DNA of 38,085 bases from Acidobacteriota bacterium (lineage in GTDB: Bacteria; Acidobacteriota; Polarisedimenticolia; J045), in the NCBI GenBank assembly GCA_003695625.1, contig RFIB01000069.1, forward strand, positions 1 through 38,085, read 5' to 3'. Shown in pieces: positions 15,107 through 23,585 of this stretch; position 1 is the stretch's first letter, and the number at the start of each line of letters is the position of its first letter. Both the position numbers and the translations under genes were made by a program. A model generated the notes under the pieces. It ran no database searches, was not told the origin of the DNA, and worked only from the letters and a program-made list of their open reading frames with translations.

Positions 15107-17320
15107 CTACGGGCAGGCCGGCTCGAGGCTCTGGGGCAGGCCGCACAACTCCGGCGCCGGCGGGCGTTCCGCGCCGTCCGCGGCGCGGCCGTACGAACCC
15201 TCGACCTGCCCGTTGTTGCCGACGACGACGAAGAACACCGCGCCGGGTCCGGGCCGGATCGTCGTCTCGCCGGTGATGCCGGCCTGGCAGCGCGCCCCCG
15301 TCCACCCGTAGGAGGCGACCGCGTCGAGCGGCCCCCAGTAGACGGCGTGGTCGAGCGCGTTGCATGCCGGCTCGAACTCGAGCCGGGCCCCCTCGAGCAC
15401 CGGATCCCATTCGGTCACGCGCAGCGCGTGCGCCTCGCCGGGGACCGGCAGCGGGCCGTCGACCGGCGTGCCGGCGACCGCCTTCGACAGCGTCACCGGC
15501 CGCGAGCGATCGTACTTGCTCCAGAGGGCCTGGAACTTCTCGCCGCGATTGGGCCGCGCGTCGGGCTGCGTCGGATCGCAGCCGGCGTCGAACGGATCGC
15601 AGGTGCTCTCGTTGTCGCGCACGAGAAACTCGACGTACTCGCGCGAGGTGGCCTGGAATCGCGCCGCGGCCTCGACGAGGAACGGACGGTACGTGTCCTG
15701 CGGGACCGGAATCGCGTAGTCGATCGTGTCCCAGTGGACGAGGGTGCCCGGCCGCTGCGGGTTCTCGGGGTAGGCGTATCCCACCGGCGCGGTCTCGTCC
15801 GTCGGCCGGAATCCGCGCGGCGGGATCCTGTTGTCGAGCGCGATGCAGTCGTTGAGCACGAAATGGAACATCTCGTGACCCGAGCCGTCGACCGTGTCGC
15901 ACGTCCCGGTGCCGTTGAAGTCGTACACGCCGTGCTTGGTCTCCCAGACGTGCAGCTGGGGATCGTCGAACAGCGTGCCGGTCGCGTCGTCGTAACGTCC
16001 CGAGACGAACGTCACCTCGGCATCGTCGAGCGTGCCGTCCTGGTCGAGGTCCTCGCCCGCGCGCACGGTGAGGAACGCGCGCCGGCCCTCGACGTAGCCG
16101 GTGGGAAACTTGTGGCCGGCGTTGTTGATCACGACGACCCGCGCATTCAGCGTGTCGCCGGCCGCGACGCCGTCGGGGACGGTCAGCTCGACGTCGAGCG
16201 TCTCGTTCTGCAACAGGGCGAGTGTCTCCTCGCGCACGCGCGCGAACGCGTCGGTCCGCCGCAGCGCCGCGCCGTACTCGCCGGCGAGCACGTCGAGCAT
16301 GAACGTGTTCGCACCGCGGAACACGTGCGTGCGCACCGGCCCCTCGAGATCCGAGCCCGGCCCGCGCGGCCCGGGCGGCGTCGAGCAGGCGAACGCCGCG
16401 TCGGGCTGCCCGTCGCCGTCGCGGTCGGCGATCGGCATGTGGCACGCCTGGCAGCTCGCCGCCTCGGGCGAGAGCGGGTCGGCGTAGTCGGACTGCAGCC
16501 ACTCGTCGTAGGTGCGCTCGAGCGGATGGCGGTAGCCGAGGTCGGCGCCGGTGTCGGGATCGCGCCGGTTGCGTACCGGACTGGTCACGTTGTGGCACTG
16601 GCCGCAGAACGCCGACGACTCGTGGAACGGCGAATCGGCGAAGTCGTGGTTCTGCGGCTGGGCGTCGCCGTAGGGCCCGCGCATCAGGTTGCTCTCGCGC
16701 GAGAGGTAGACCGAGCCGTTCTCGAGGTACGGCGCGTCGGGGTCGAACGCGTCGCCCGGCGGCGGCACCGAAGCGTCGTACTGCCGGTGGCAGAAGTGGC
16801 AGGTGATGCCCTCGAAGTCGTTGTCGCGCGTGTCGGGCGTCCCCTCGAGGCACGATCCGTCGTAGAGCCGGCCCCACGGCGTCTCGCAGTCTGCGCGTCC
16901 CTCGTAGTACGCCTCAGGGGCGTGGCAGCGCAGGCAGAACGCCCCGACGCCGACGTTGCCGAGGTGCTTCTCGTCGTCCTGGTTGGCGATGTCGAGCGCC
17001 GCCCAGAACACCGGGTCGCGGCCGGCGTTGGCCATCATCGAGCCGGACCACGTGTCGTACGGCTCGTACATCTGCTCGCCGAACTGGCGGTAGCCCTTGT
17101 GGCACGCGCCGCAGCGGCCTGGCGGATCGAGGGTGCCCGGGGTGCCGTCCTCGTCGACGAACGCGGGAAAATCCGGCGAGCCCGACCCGTCGGCCGGCTG
17201 GGTGCCGGGAAGCACGACCGGCGCGCCGCCTCCGGCGGCCAGCGCCCAGGCCCCGACCAGGGCGCCGAGCGCGAGCCCCGCGATGACGACCCCACGAACT
17301 CCTGCGGTCCCGCCAGTCAC
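15107..17320 (-). CDS. exported five-haem cytochrome c family protein
   Basis: A 737-residue protein. The GTG at 17320 is chosen because GGGGAGAG lies 6 bases upstream and it is followed at once by a membrane/signal segment (VVIAGLALGALVGAWALAAG); an ATG at 17407 would add 29 residues with no ribosome site. Five CXXCH haem motifs start at residues 70, 129, 174, 239 and 290. The spacing, and the QACHMP wording of the last, resemble octahaem/pentahaem multihaem oxidoreductases and decahaem-like electron carriers. Residues from about 375 on are beta-rich and haem-free, and may bind a partner or substrate. Likely role: periplasmic electron transfer; the substrate is unknown. Its 3' end converges with nadB. 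Confidence 0.82.
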   Translation of the reverse strand: MTGGTAGVRGVVIAGLALGALVGAWALAAGGGAPVVLPGTQPADGSGSPDFPAFVDEDGTPGTLDPPGRCGACHKGYRQFGEQMYEPYDTWSGSMMANAGRDPVFWAALDIANQDDEKHLGNVGVGAFCLRCHAPEAYYEGRADCETPWGRLYDGSCLEGTPDTRDNDFEGITCHFCHRQYDASVPPPGDAFDPDAPYLENGSVYLSRESNLMRGPYGDAQPQNHDFADSPFHESSAFCGQCHNVTSPVRNRRDPDTGADLGYRHPLERTYDEWLQSDYADPLSPEAASCQACHMPIADRDGDGQPDAAFACSTPPGPRGPGSDLEGPVRTHVFRGANTFMLDVLAGEYGAALRRTDAFARVREETLALLQNETLDVELTVPDGVAAGDTLNARVVVINNAGHKFPTGYVEGRRAFLTVRAGEDLDQDGTLDDAEVTFVSGRYDDATGTLFDDPQLHVWETKHGVYDFNGTGTCDTVDGSGHEMFHFVLNDCIALDNRIPPRGFRPTDETAPVGYAYPENPQRPGTLVHWDTIDYAIPVPQDTYRPFLVEAAARFQATSREYVEFLVRDNESTCDPFDAGCDPTQPDARPNRGEKFQALWSKYDRSRPVTLSKAVAGTPVDGPLPVPGEAHALRVTEWDPVLEGARLEFEPACNALDHAVYWGPLDAVASYGWTGARCQAGITGETTIRPGPGAVFFVVVGNNGQVEGSYGRAADGAERPPAPELCGLPQSLEPACP

Positions 17321-17482
17321 GTCGCTCTCTCCCCAGGGACACGCCTGGTCCGGATCTGTTCGCAGGTGTTCCTCGCCCTGCGAAAGTCTCCGGGCGTTCC
17401 ACGGCATGCCGTTTCTAACGCGCGAGAAGATACCGGTTTGGCGTGCGCGGGGCCGCGAAATCTGCGGTCGGTCGCCGGGCCC

Positions 17483-18319
17483 TCACGCGGGCCGGCGCGC
17501 CGGCCGGTCGGCCGGGGACGGGGGTTCGGTCAGGCGTCCGCCGAGCCGGCCGAGGAGCCACCACAGGCCGATGGCGACCAGCCCGAGACTGATCCACTGG
17601 CTCGTGCTCAGGAACAGGAACCCGCCGCGGTAGTCGGCACGCACGAACTCGATCGCGAACCGGGCGAGCCCGTAGCCGACGAACCACACCGCGGCGATCG
17701 CGAACGGTCGCGGCCGGCGGAACCAGAGCCGGAGCGCGATCGCGAACAGCAGCAGTTCCACGCCGACCTCGTAGAGCGGCGTCGGATGGAGCGGGACGCC
17801 GAGGGGCGTGCCCATCAGCCGGTGGGCCAGCTCGTTGTGGTAGGTGATCCCCCACGGCAGGTCGGTCGGCGCGCCGTAGCAGCAGCCGCCGAGCAGGCAG
17901 CCGACCCTTCCGATCGCGTGCGACGGCGGCAGACCGACGAACAGCGCGTTGAAGCCGTAGCCGATCTCCACACCGTGCCGCTTCATCAGCAGGATGTAGA
18001 TCACCAGGCCGACGACGACCCCGCCGAGAAACACCCCGCCCGAGATCAGCGCGTCGAGCAGCGTGACATGGCCGCGCGCGATGTCGTCGAGACGCAGCAG
18101 CGCGTTGAGCACGCGCCCGCCAAGCACGCCGCCGATGATCGAGAAGAAGTACATGTCGGTCCACGGCGCTTCGGGGTAGCGCTGGCGGCCGAGCCAGCAC
18201 ATCAGGCGCCAGCCGACGAGCACGGCCAGTGCGTACATCAGCCCGTAGCCGCCGACCCGCAGCGGGATCGTCGCCCCGAAGATCGTCACGGTACCGAAAT
18301 CGAACAGGATCGGGCACAT
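17483..18319 (-). CDS. lgt: prolipoprotein diacylglyceryl transferase
   Basis: A 278-residue inner-membrane enzyme that transfers diacylglyceryl from phosphatidylglycerol to the lipobox cysteine of prelipoproteins. It has about seven membrane spans. The Lgt signature HAIGRVGCLLGGCCYG starts near residue 133, with GVFLGG upstream and HPTPLYEV near 182. The conserved Arg in IGRVG and the His of the HPTPLYE motif are present. A promoter-like TTGAAA-N17-TACGTT precedes it, in the gap after the TSUP gene. Confidence 0.94.
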   Translation of the reverse strand: MCPILFDFGTVTIFGATIPLRVGGYGLMYALAVLVGWRLMCWLGRQRYPEAPWTDMYFFSIIGGVLGGRVLNALLRLDDIARGHVTLLDALISGGVFLGGVVVGLVIYILLMKRHGVEIGYGFNALFVGLPPSHAIGRVGCLLGGCCYGAPTDLPWGITYHNELAHRLMGTPLGVPLHPTPLYEVGVELLLFAIALRLWFRRPRPFAIAAVWFVGYGLARFAIEFVRADYRGGFLFLSTSQWISLGLVAIGLWWLLGRLGGRLTEPPSPADRPARRPA

Positions 18320-18352
18320 CGCCGGGCCGCCTCGCCGCGCGTGCGACGGCTG

Positions 18353-18381
18353 AACGTACGACGACCGCGCGGCGCTTTCAA
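18353..18381 (-). promoter_or_regulatory. promoter of lgt
   Basis: On the - strand, TTGAAA (18381-18376, five of six), a 17-base spacer and TACGTT (18358-18353, three of six). It gives a leader of about 26 bases before lgt and lies between the stop of the TSUP gene and lgt. Confidence 0.4.
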
Positions 18382-18382
18382 A

Positions 18383-19153
18383 TCAGCCGGCGAGCAGCCG
18401 CACCGCGAGCGCCACCGCCGCGACACCGAGGATCACGCGCAGGACGCGCTCTCCGGCCGCCAGCGTCAGACGCGCCCCGACAAACCCGCCGAGCCCGAGG
18501 CCGACGGCCAGCACCAGGCCGTGTCCCCAGGCGACCAGTCCGTGCCACGCGAACACCGGCAGCGCGACGGCCTGCAGGCACAGCACGACGAACACCTTGA
18601 ACGCGTGGCAGCGGACCAGCGGGAGCCCCTCGAGACCGGCCAGGACGAACACGATCATGAAGCCGATGCCCGCCTGCAGGAATCCCGCGTACACGCCGAG
18701 CAGCGCGAAGGCGAGCCACGTCAGCGGGCGAAAGCCGTCGCCATCGGGCCCCGCGTCGCCGGCCGGCGGCCGGGGCCGCACGATCACCAGCACGGCGAGG
18801 ACGAGCACCGCGGCGCCGAGCACGCGCCGGAACGCCGCGTCGGGGATCACCGCGCCGAGCCACGCCCCGGCGGCGGCGCCGGGCAGCGCCAGCGCGATCA
18901 GCGGGGCGAGGCGCCGCAGCCCGCGGATTCCGCCGGCGCGGAACGTCGGCACGGCGACGAGGTTCTGCGCGATCAGCGCGACGCGGTTGGTGCCGTTGGC
19001 GACCGGACCGGGCAGGCCGAGCAGGATCATCAGCGGGACGGTCAGCATCGAGCCGCCGCCGGCGGTCACGTTGGCGATGCCCGCGACGAGCCCGATCGCC
19101 AGCATGCCGGCGATCCGGGCCGGATCGAGCGGAGCCGTCGCGGGGTCGAGCAC
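18383..19153 (-). CDS. TSUP (TauE/SafE) family membrane transporter
   Basis: A 256-residue inner-membrane protein with about eight spans. The TSUP hallmarks are the paired repeats GLVAGIANVTAGGGSMLTVPLM (near residue 17) and ALLGVYAGFLQAGIGFMIVFVL (near 149), plus NGTNRVALIAQNL. The family exports sulfite, sulfoacetate or other sulfur anions; the substrate here is unknown. The GTG at 19153 is chosen because it gives the usual short N-terminus and follows a TATGCT box by 8 bases; the frame stays open to 19369, but the extra residues are Arg/Pro-rich and implausible. Divergent from the response-regulator gene. Confidence 0.82.
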   Translation of the reverse strand: MLDPATAPLDPARIAGMLAIGLVAGIANVTAGGGSMLTVPLMILLGLPGPVANGTNRVALIAQNLVAVPTFRAGGIRGLRRLAPLIALALPGAAAGAWLGAVIPDAAFRRVLGAAVLVLAVLVIVRPRPPAGDAGPDGDGFRPLTWLAFALLGVYAGFLQAGIGFMIVFVLAGLEGLPLVRCHAFKVFVVLCLQAVALPVFAWHGLVAWGHGLVLAVGLGLGGFVGARLTLAAGERVLRVILGVAAVALAVRLLAG

Positions 19154-19161
19154 GACGCCGG

Positions 19162-19167
19162 AGCATA
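19162..19167 (-). promoter_or_regulatory. -10 element of the TSUP gene (leaderless layout)
   Basis: TATGCT on the - strand (four of six) ends 8 bases before the GTG start at 19153. No -35 match was seen. It follows the same arrangement as nadB and the TonB receptor. Confidence 0.35.
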
Positions 19168-19242
19168 CCAATCGCGCCCGCCCGGGCGCGCCGGTCGGCG
19201 TAGGATTCCGCGGGTCCGCGAACGGGTTCCGGGGGACGATCC

Positions 19243-20262
19243 ATGGGCACGAGGGGCGAGGGCGAGCCGGAGGGAAGGGCCGACCGGGGCCCTGCCGACG
19301 TCGTGATCGTCGTCTCCAATCCGGATCACGGGCTGCTGCTCGAGCAGGCGGTCCGGCGCGTCGCCCCACGGCTCGGCGTGGACCGGATCCGGGCCGGCGA
19401 GGCGACGCGCCCGGTCCGGTGCCGGCTCCTCGCCGTCGCGGACGAGGTGGCGCCGGACGATGTCGGCCGCCTGGTGCGTGACGGGGACGCGCCGACCGCG
19501 GGCAGGCTCGTCCTGCTGACGACCGGCGCGCCGCGCTGGCCGGACGACGCCCGCCGCCGTCTCGGCGTCGACGCCGTCCTCGATCGCTGCGATCCCGACG
19601 AGACGGCCCGCCGGCTCGCCGCGCTGGCGCGGGAGACGCCCGTCCCGCCGCCGCCGTCGTCCCCGGCGCGGAGCGACGATCTGCTCGAGCGGCTGCGCGT
19701 GCTCGTCGCCCACCAGCGTGCGCTCGTCCGGGCGCTGCGTCGCGTGACCGGTCCGCGCGCGGCGGTCTGGCTCGACGCGCTCGACGGTTCGTTGGCCCGC
19801 GGTGCCGCGCTGATCGATCGCCCCGCCGACGGATCGTCGGTGCGCGCGGCCGGAGAGCCCGCGTCCGCGGAGCCGCGCGCTCGCCCGCGCGCGCTGGTGA
19901 TCGACGACGACCGGCGGGTCGCCGAGATGATCGGCGAGATGCTCGATCTCAAGGGAATCGAGGTCGTCCACGCGCCGACCGGGCGCCGCGCGCTCGACCT
20001 GCTCGCGGCCGGCTGCGAGTACGAGATCGCGCTGCTCGACCTCGACATGCCCGGCCTCGACGGGGCGCAGACGTGGCACGAACTGCGGCGTCTCGCGCCC
20101 GGCCTGCCGGTGGTCCTCGTGACCGCATCACCGGACGATCCGCGCGTCGCGACCCTGCGGCGCGAGGGCCTGCGCGACGTGCTGGCCAAGCCGTTCGGCG
20201 TCCGGGACCTGCTCGCCGCGGTCGATCGGCTCCGTGCCCGTCGCGCCCCGCCGCCCCGCTGA
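19243..20262 (+). CDS. response regulator with C-terminal receiver domain
   Basis: The protein has 339 residues. A full receiver domain covers about 215-332: acidic pocket D221/D222, phospho-acceptor D266 (LLDLDMPG), T294 and K316 (LAKPFG). Residues about 18-128 read like a second, degenerate receiver (VVIVVSNPDHGLLLEQAVRR, RLVLLTTGAP, VDAVLDR) with no phospho-acceptor Asp. A linker of about 60 residues with a helical segment (LLERLRVLVAHQRALVRAL) joins them. There is no output domain, so it would signal by protein contact. The ATG at 19243 follows GGGGGA. Its 3' end overlaps comF antisense by 135 bases. Confidence 0.82.
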   Translation: MGTRGEGEPEGRADRGPADVVIVVSNPDHGLLLEQAVRRVAPRLGVDRIRAGEATRPVRCRLLAVADEVAPDDVGRLVRDGDAPTAGRLVLLTTGAPRWPDDARRRLGVDAVLDRCDPDETARRLAALARETPVPPPPSSPARSDDLLERLRVLVAHQRALVRALRRVTGPRAAVWLDALDGSLARGAALIDRPADGSSVRAAGEPASAEPRARPRALVIDDDRRVAEMIGEMLDLKGIEVVHAPTGRRALDLLAAGCEYEIALLDLDMPGLDGAQTWHELRRLAPGLPVVLVTASPDDPRVATLRREGLRDVLAKPFGVRDLLAAVDRLRARRAPPPR

Positions 20263-20955
20263 CGCCGCCCCGCGATCCCGCCCCGGGGCGGGCGTCCGCG
20301 CCAGCGCGACGGCGAGCACCGCGGTCGCCCCCGCGGCGAGCAGGGCGCGGCGGGCCTCGTCGAGGGTGGCCCCGGTCGTCACCACGTCGTCGACGAGCAG
20401 CACCCGCCGCCCGGTGACCCGTCCGGGGCGGGCGCGGAACAGGCCGGTCATCCGCGCCATGCGCGCGCGGCGCGTGAGGCGCGTCTGCGGTCCCGTCGGG
20501 CGTCGCTTGCGCAGCGCCGTGCGGTCGAACGGAAGCCCGAGTTCGCGCGCCACCGCGCGGGCCAGCCGGCGCGCCGCGAACCGGCGCGGGGGCAGCCGCA
20601 GCGGGTCGGGGGGCACCGCGACGACCAGGTCCGCGCCGGTGTGCCGGGCCGCGCGCAGCGCCGCCGCCATCCGCCGCGCGAGCGGGCGGACGAGCGCCAG
20701 GTCACCGGCGAACTTCAGCCGGCGGTGGAGCGTGACGACCGGCCCCTCGTAGCGGAACGGCGTGCAGACCGACGGACGCCGCTCGCCCGGCGGCGGCGCG
20801 AGGCGGGCCAGCTCCGCCCAGCACCGCGGGCAGACGCCGGCGACGGCGCGGCGTCCGAGCGGACCCTCGCACAGCGCGCACGGGCCGGGAGCCAGCGCGG
20901 CGAGCAGGTCGCGCCACGGGTCGATCCAGAACGCCTTCCACCGCGCCCGCTCCAT
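20128..20955 (-). CDS. comF: ComF family phosphoribosyltransferase-like protein
   Basis: The protein has 275 residues. An N-terminal zinc-finger-like segment (CALCEGPLGRRAVAGVCPRC, near residue 26) is followed by a phosphoribosyltransferase domain ending in the PRPP-binding loop VLLVDDVVTTGATLDEA near residue 185. ComF proteins serve DNA uptake in naturally competent bacteria and are also found in species where the role is unclear. The conserved domain should end near residue 225. The last 50 or so residues are encoded antisense to the end of the response-regulator gene and look like unselected tail. It is the last gene of the long - strand block, 75 bases after rlmH. Confidence 0.85.
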   Translation of the reverse strand: MERARWKAFWIDPWRDLLAALAPGPCALCEGPLGRRAVAGVCPRCWAELARLAPPPGERRPSVCTPFRYEGPVVTLHRRLKFAGDLALVRPLARRMAAALRAARHTGADLVVAVPPDPLRLPPRRFAARRLARAVARELGLPFDRTALRKRRPTGPQTRLTRRARMARMTGLFRARPGRVTGRRVLLVDDVVTTGATLDEARRALLAAGATAVLAVALARTPAPGRDRGAASAGRRGATGTEPIDRGEQVPDAERLGQHVAQALAPQGRDARIVR

Positions 20956-21030
20956 CCTGCCGAGGATCGCCCCTGCGCGGGCGCCGCGTCCGCCCCGCGC
21001 CGGTGCCCCGTCCCGGTCGCGGGAGGCGGG

Positions 21031-21501
21031 TCAGTGCCGCCCGTACGGATGGTTCTCCGCGGCGGCAAGCGCGCGGTAGACCTGCTCGAGGACGACGACC
21101 AGCGCCAGCTCGTGGGGCAGCGTGACGCGACCGAGCGAGACGACCTCGACCGGGCCCGCGGCCTCGAGTTCCTCGCGGTCGAGCCCGTCCGGGCCGCCGA
21201 CGATCAGCGCCGCGCCCCGACCGGTCAGCCAGTCGGCGAGCCGCCGGGCGAACCGCGGCGAGTCGACGGCCGTGCCCGTCGCGTCGAACGCGACCCGCGT
21301 CGCGCGCTCCGGCACCGCGGCGAGCAGCGCGCGCGTCTCCTCGCGGCGGCGCACCGCCGCCGAGCGGGCCCGCGACGGCCGCACCGCGCGTCGCTCGAGC
21401 CGGACGTGCCGGGCGATCCGGCCCGCATAGTCGTCCTGGATCTCGCGCCACGGCCCGCGCGGCGCGCGGCCGACGGTCAGCACGATCAGCGGGCCGGGCA
21501 T
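21031..21501 (-). CDS. rlmH: 23S rRNA pseudouridine-1915 N3-methyltransferase
   Basis: A 156-residue SPOUT-class methyltransferase that methylates pseudouridine 1915 in helix 69 of 23S rRNA on the assembled ribosome. The SAM-binding trefoil is seen as ALIVGGPDGLD (near residue 97), then SLGRVTLPHELALVVVLEQVYRA (from about 122), ending in NHPYGRH, close to the family's HPYHR end. Length is typical (about 155). It begins 6 bases after the rsfS stop, in the same unit as rsfS and nadD. Confidence 0.93.
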   Translation of the reverse strand: MPGPLIVLTVGRAPRGPWREIQDDYAGRIARHVRLERRAVRPSRARSAAVRRREETRALLAAVPERATRVAFDATGTAVDSPRFARRLADWLTGRGAALIVGGPDGLDREELEAAGPVEVVSLGRVTLPHELALVVVLEQVYRALAAAENHPYGRH

Positions 21502-21507
21502 CGGCGA

Positions 21508-21876
21508 TCAGACGTCGCCGGACAGGACCGACGCCGGGTCGACGTGCGGTGCGTCGCCCCACAGGCGGTCGAGGCGGTAGTACTCGCGGCCGGCCTCGCT
21601 GAACACGTGGACCAGCACGTCGCCGTAGTCGAGCAGCACCCACTCCGCGCCGAGTTCCCCCTCGCGACGCGGACGAAGCCCGGTCCGCTCGCGGACCTCG
21701 CCCTCGACCGCCTCGGCGAGCGAGCGGACCTGGCGCTCCGAGGTTCCGTGACAGATCACGAAGAAATCGGCGAACGGGATCCGCCCGCGCAGGTCGATCA
21801 CCACCAGCTCCTCGGCCTTGCGCTCGGCAAGCACGCCGACGACCGCGGCGAGGGCCTCGAGACTCCGATCGGACAT
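21508..21876 (-). CDS. rsfS: ribosomal silencing factor RsfS
   Basis: A 122-residue protein of the RsfS/Iojap family, which binds ribosomal protein L14 and blocks subunit joining in slow growth. Motifs: AEELVVIDLRGRIPFADFFVICHGTSERQ near residue 22, and WVLLDYGDVLVHVFSEAGREYYRLDRLW near 78. The ATG at 21876 shares a base with the nadD stop (TGATG) and has GGAGGAA about 9 bases upstream; the frame's earlier ATG at 21939 is rejected because it lies inside nadD with no ribosome site. Confidence 0.94.
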   Translation of the reverse strand: MSDRSLEALAAVVGVLAERKAEELVVIDLRGRIPFADFFVICHGTSERQVRSLAEAVEGEVRERTGLRPRREGELGAEWVLLDYGDVLVHVFSEAGREYYRLDRLWGDAPHVDPASVLSGDV

Positions 21877-22508
21877 CAGTCCGTTTCCTCCACACCGTAG
21901 AGTCCGCGCTTGCGCACGTAGCGCAGCACCGGTCCGCACAGCCCCCGGATCGGCGTCTCGCCGCGGGCGAGCGCCTCGCGCAGCGCCGTCGCCGAGAGCG
22001 GCACCTCCTCCATCTCGAGCACGAACACCCGCCGCGGACCGCCCGCGGAGGTGTGCGCGCCCGGCGCGGCGAGGCGGGGCCGGTCCTCCCCGCGCAGCGC
22101 GAGCCGCGCGCCCGGCCGCGGGGCGATCACCAGGTGCGCCAGTTCGGTGATCCGGGCCGGCTGCTTCCAGTTCGGCAGATCGAGGTAGGAGTCGAGCCCG
22201 AGGACCAGGAACGGCTCGACCTCGGGCCGCTGCGTTGCGAGGCGCTCGAGCGTCTCGACCGTGTACGACACGCCGTCGCGGACGATCTCGCGCGGCGAGG
22301 GGACCAGCCGCGGCTCGTCGAGCACGGCCAGGGCGACCATCGCGAACCGGTCCGGGGCCGAGGCCGAGGGCGCGTGGCGGTGCGGCGGGACGCGCGTCGG
22401 GATCAGCTCGACGCGGTCGAGCCCGAGCTGGTCGCGCGCCGCCCGCGCGACGGCGAGGTGCCCGTCGTGGGGCGGGTCGAACGTGCCGCCGAACAGGCCG
22501 AGTCTCAC
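21876..22508 (-). CDS. nadD: nicotinate-nucleotide adenylyltransferase
   Basis: A 210-residue enzyme that adenylates nicotinate mononucleotide to deamido-NAD, a late step of NAD synthesis. The nucleotidyltransferase motif GLFGGTFDPPHDGHL is at residues 4-18; RVPPHR near 39, a SYTVETLE stretch near 86, and the ATP-grip S-A-T-A-L-R near 174 are all present. It starts with an ATGA overlap on the obgE stop. nadB in the same pathway lies at 13414 as a separate unit. Confidence 0.95.
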   Translation of the reverse strand: MRLGLFGGTFDPPHDGHLAVARAARDQLGLDRVELIPTRVPPHRHAPSASAPDRFAMVALAVLDEPRLVPSPREIVRDGVSYTVETLERLATQRPEVEPFLVLGLDSYLDLPNWKQPARITELAHLVIAPRPGARLALRGEDRPRLAAPGAHTSAGGPRRVFVLEMEEVPLSATALREALARGETPIRGLCGPVLRYVRKRGLYGVEETD

Positions 22509-23554
22509 GGCTGCGTCTCCGGCTGGCCCCGATTCTCCCCCGGATCGCGGTCCGCAGGGGTGCGGAACACCCGCTCCGCGAGCAGCCCGACCAGCTCGCC
22601 GAGCCCCTCGCGGGCCACTGCGGAGACCGCCGCGAACGGCACGCCGCGCTCCCGCGCCGCGGCCTCGAGCCGGGCCAGCCGCTCCGGATCGTCGAGGGCG
22701 TCGGTCTTGGTCGCGACGATCACGCGCTCGCGCGCCGCGAGGCGCGCGTCGTAGAGCGCCAGCTCGCGCTCGACCGTCTCGAGGTCGGCGACCGGATCCC
22801 GGCCCTCCTGCGACGAGACGTCGACGAGCAGCGCGAGCACCCGGCAGCGCTCGACGTGGCGCAGGAACCGGTCGCCGAGTCCGCGCCCGCGGTGCGCCCC
22901 CTCGATCAGCCCGGGAATGTCGGCCACGACGAACGAGCGGTCGTCGCCGGCGTCGACGACGCCGAGGTGCGGGACGAGCGTCGTGAACGGGTAGTCGCCG
23001 ATCTCGGGCCGCGCGGCCGAGATCGCCGAGATCAGCGTCGACTTGCCCGCGTTCGGGAAACCGACCAGCCCGACGTCGGCGAGCAGCTTGAGCACCAGGC
23101 GCACGGTCCGCGTCTCGCCGGGTTCGCCGGGCTGGGCGAAGCGCGGCGCCTGGCGCGTCGCGGTGCGGAAGTGCGCGTTGCCCTTGCCGCCGCGCCCGCC
23201 GCGCGCGACGCGGAACGTCTGCCCCTCCTCGGTCAGGTCGGCGAGCAGGTGCACGCCGTCCTCGTCGAACACCTGCGTGCCGAGCGGGACCGGGCAGACG
23301 AGGTCGTCGCCGGACCGGCCGGTGCGCTCGCTGCCCTCGCCGGGCCGCCCGTTCGCGGCGACCAGCCGGCGCCGGTAGCGATAGCGCAGCAGCGTGTTCT
23401 CGGCGGCGGTGGCGCGGAAGATCACGTCGCCGCCGCGTCCGCCGTCCCCGCCGGACGGCCCGCCGCGCGGGACGTACTTCTCCCGGCGGAAGGCGACGCA
23501 GCCGGCGCCGCCCCTGCCTCCGGCGACCGTCACGGTGACTTCGTCGAGGAACAC
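22505..23554 (-). CDS. obgE: Obg-family GTPase (CgtA)
   Basis: A 349-residue GTPase of late 50S subunit assembly and stress control. The glycine-rich Obg domain covers about 1-158 (TVAGGRGGAGCVAFRREKYVPRGGP at the start). The G domain has G1 GFPNAGKST (about 165), G3 DIPG, G4 TKTD and a final SAV. It lacks the C-terminal OCT domain found in some species; the tail is short and acidic. The start is the GTG at 23554 with GGGGGTGAT upstream. It sits downstream of rplU-rpmA as in many bacteria, separated here by 93 bases that contain a strong hairpin. Confidence 0.94.
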   Translation of the reverse strand: MFLDEVTVTVAGGRGGAGCVAFRREKYVPRGGPSGGDGGRGGDVIFRATAAENTLLRYRYRRRLVAANGRPGEGSERTGRSGDDLVCPVPLGTQVFDEDGVHLLADLTEEGQTFRVARGGRGGKGNAHFRTATRQAPRFAQPGEPGETRTVRLVLKLLADVGLVGFPNAGKSTLISAISAARPEIGDYPFTTLVPHLGVVDAGDDRSFVVADIPGLIEGAHRGRGLGDRFLRHVERCRVLALLVDVSSQEGRDPVADLETVERELALYDARLAARERVIVATKTDALDDPERLARLEAAARERGVPFAAVSAVAREGLGELVGLLAERVFRTPADRDPGENRGQPETQP

Positions 23555-23585
23555 GGGTCGATCACCCCCTGGCCGGACACACGAA

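Noticed and set aside
15347-19306. 1319-codon open frame on the + strand
   Set aside because: Antisense to the cytochrome, lgt and TSUP genes, whose domains are clear. Composition is typical of a GC-rich shadow frame.
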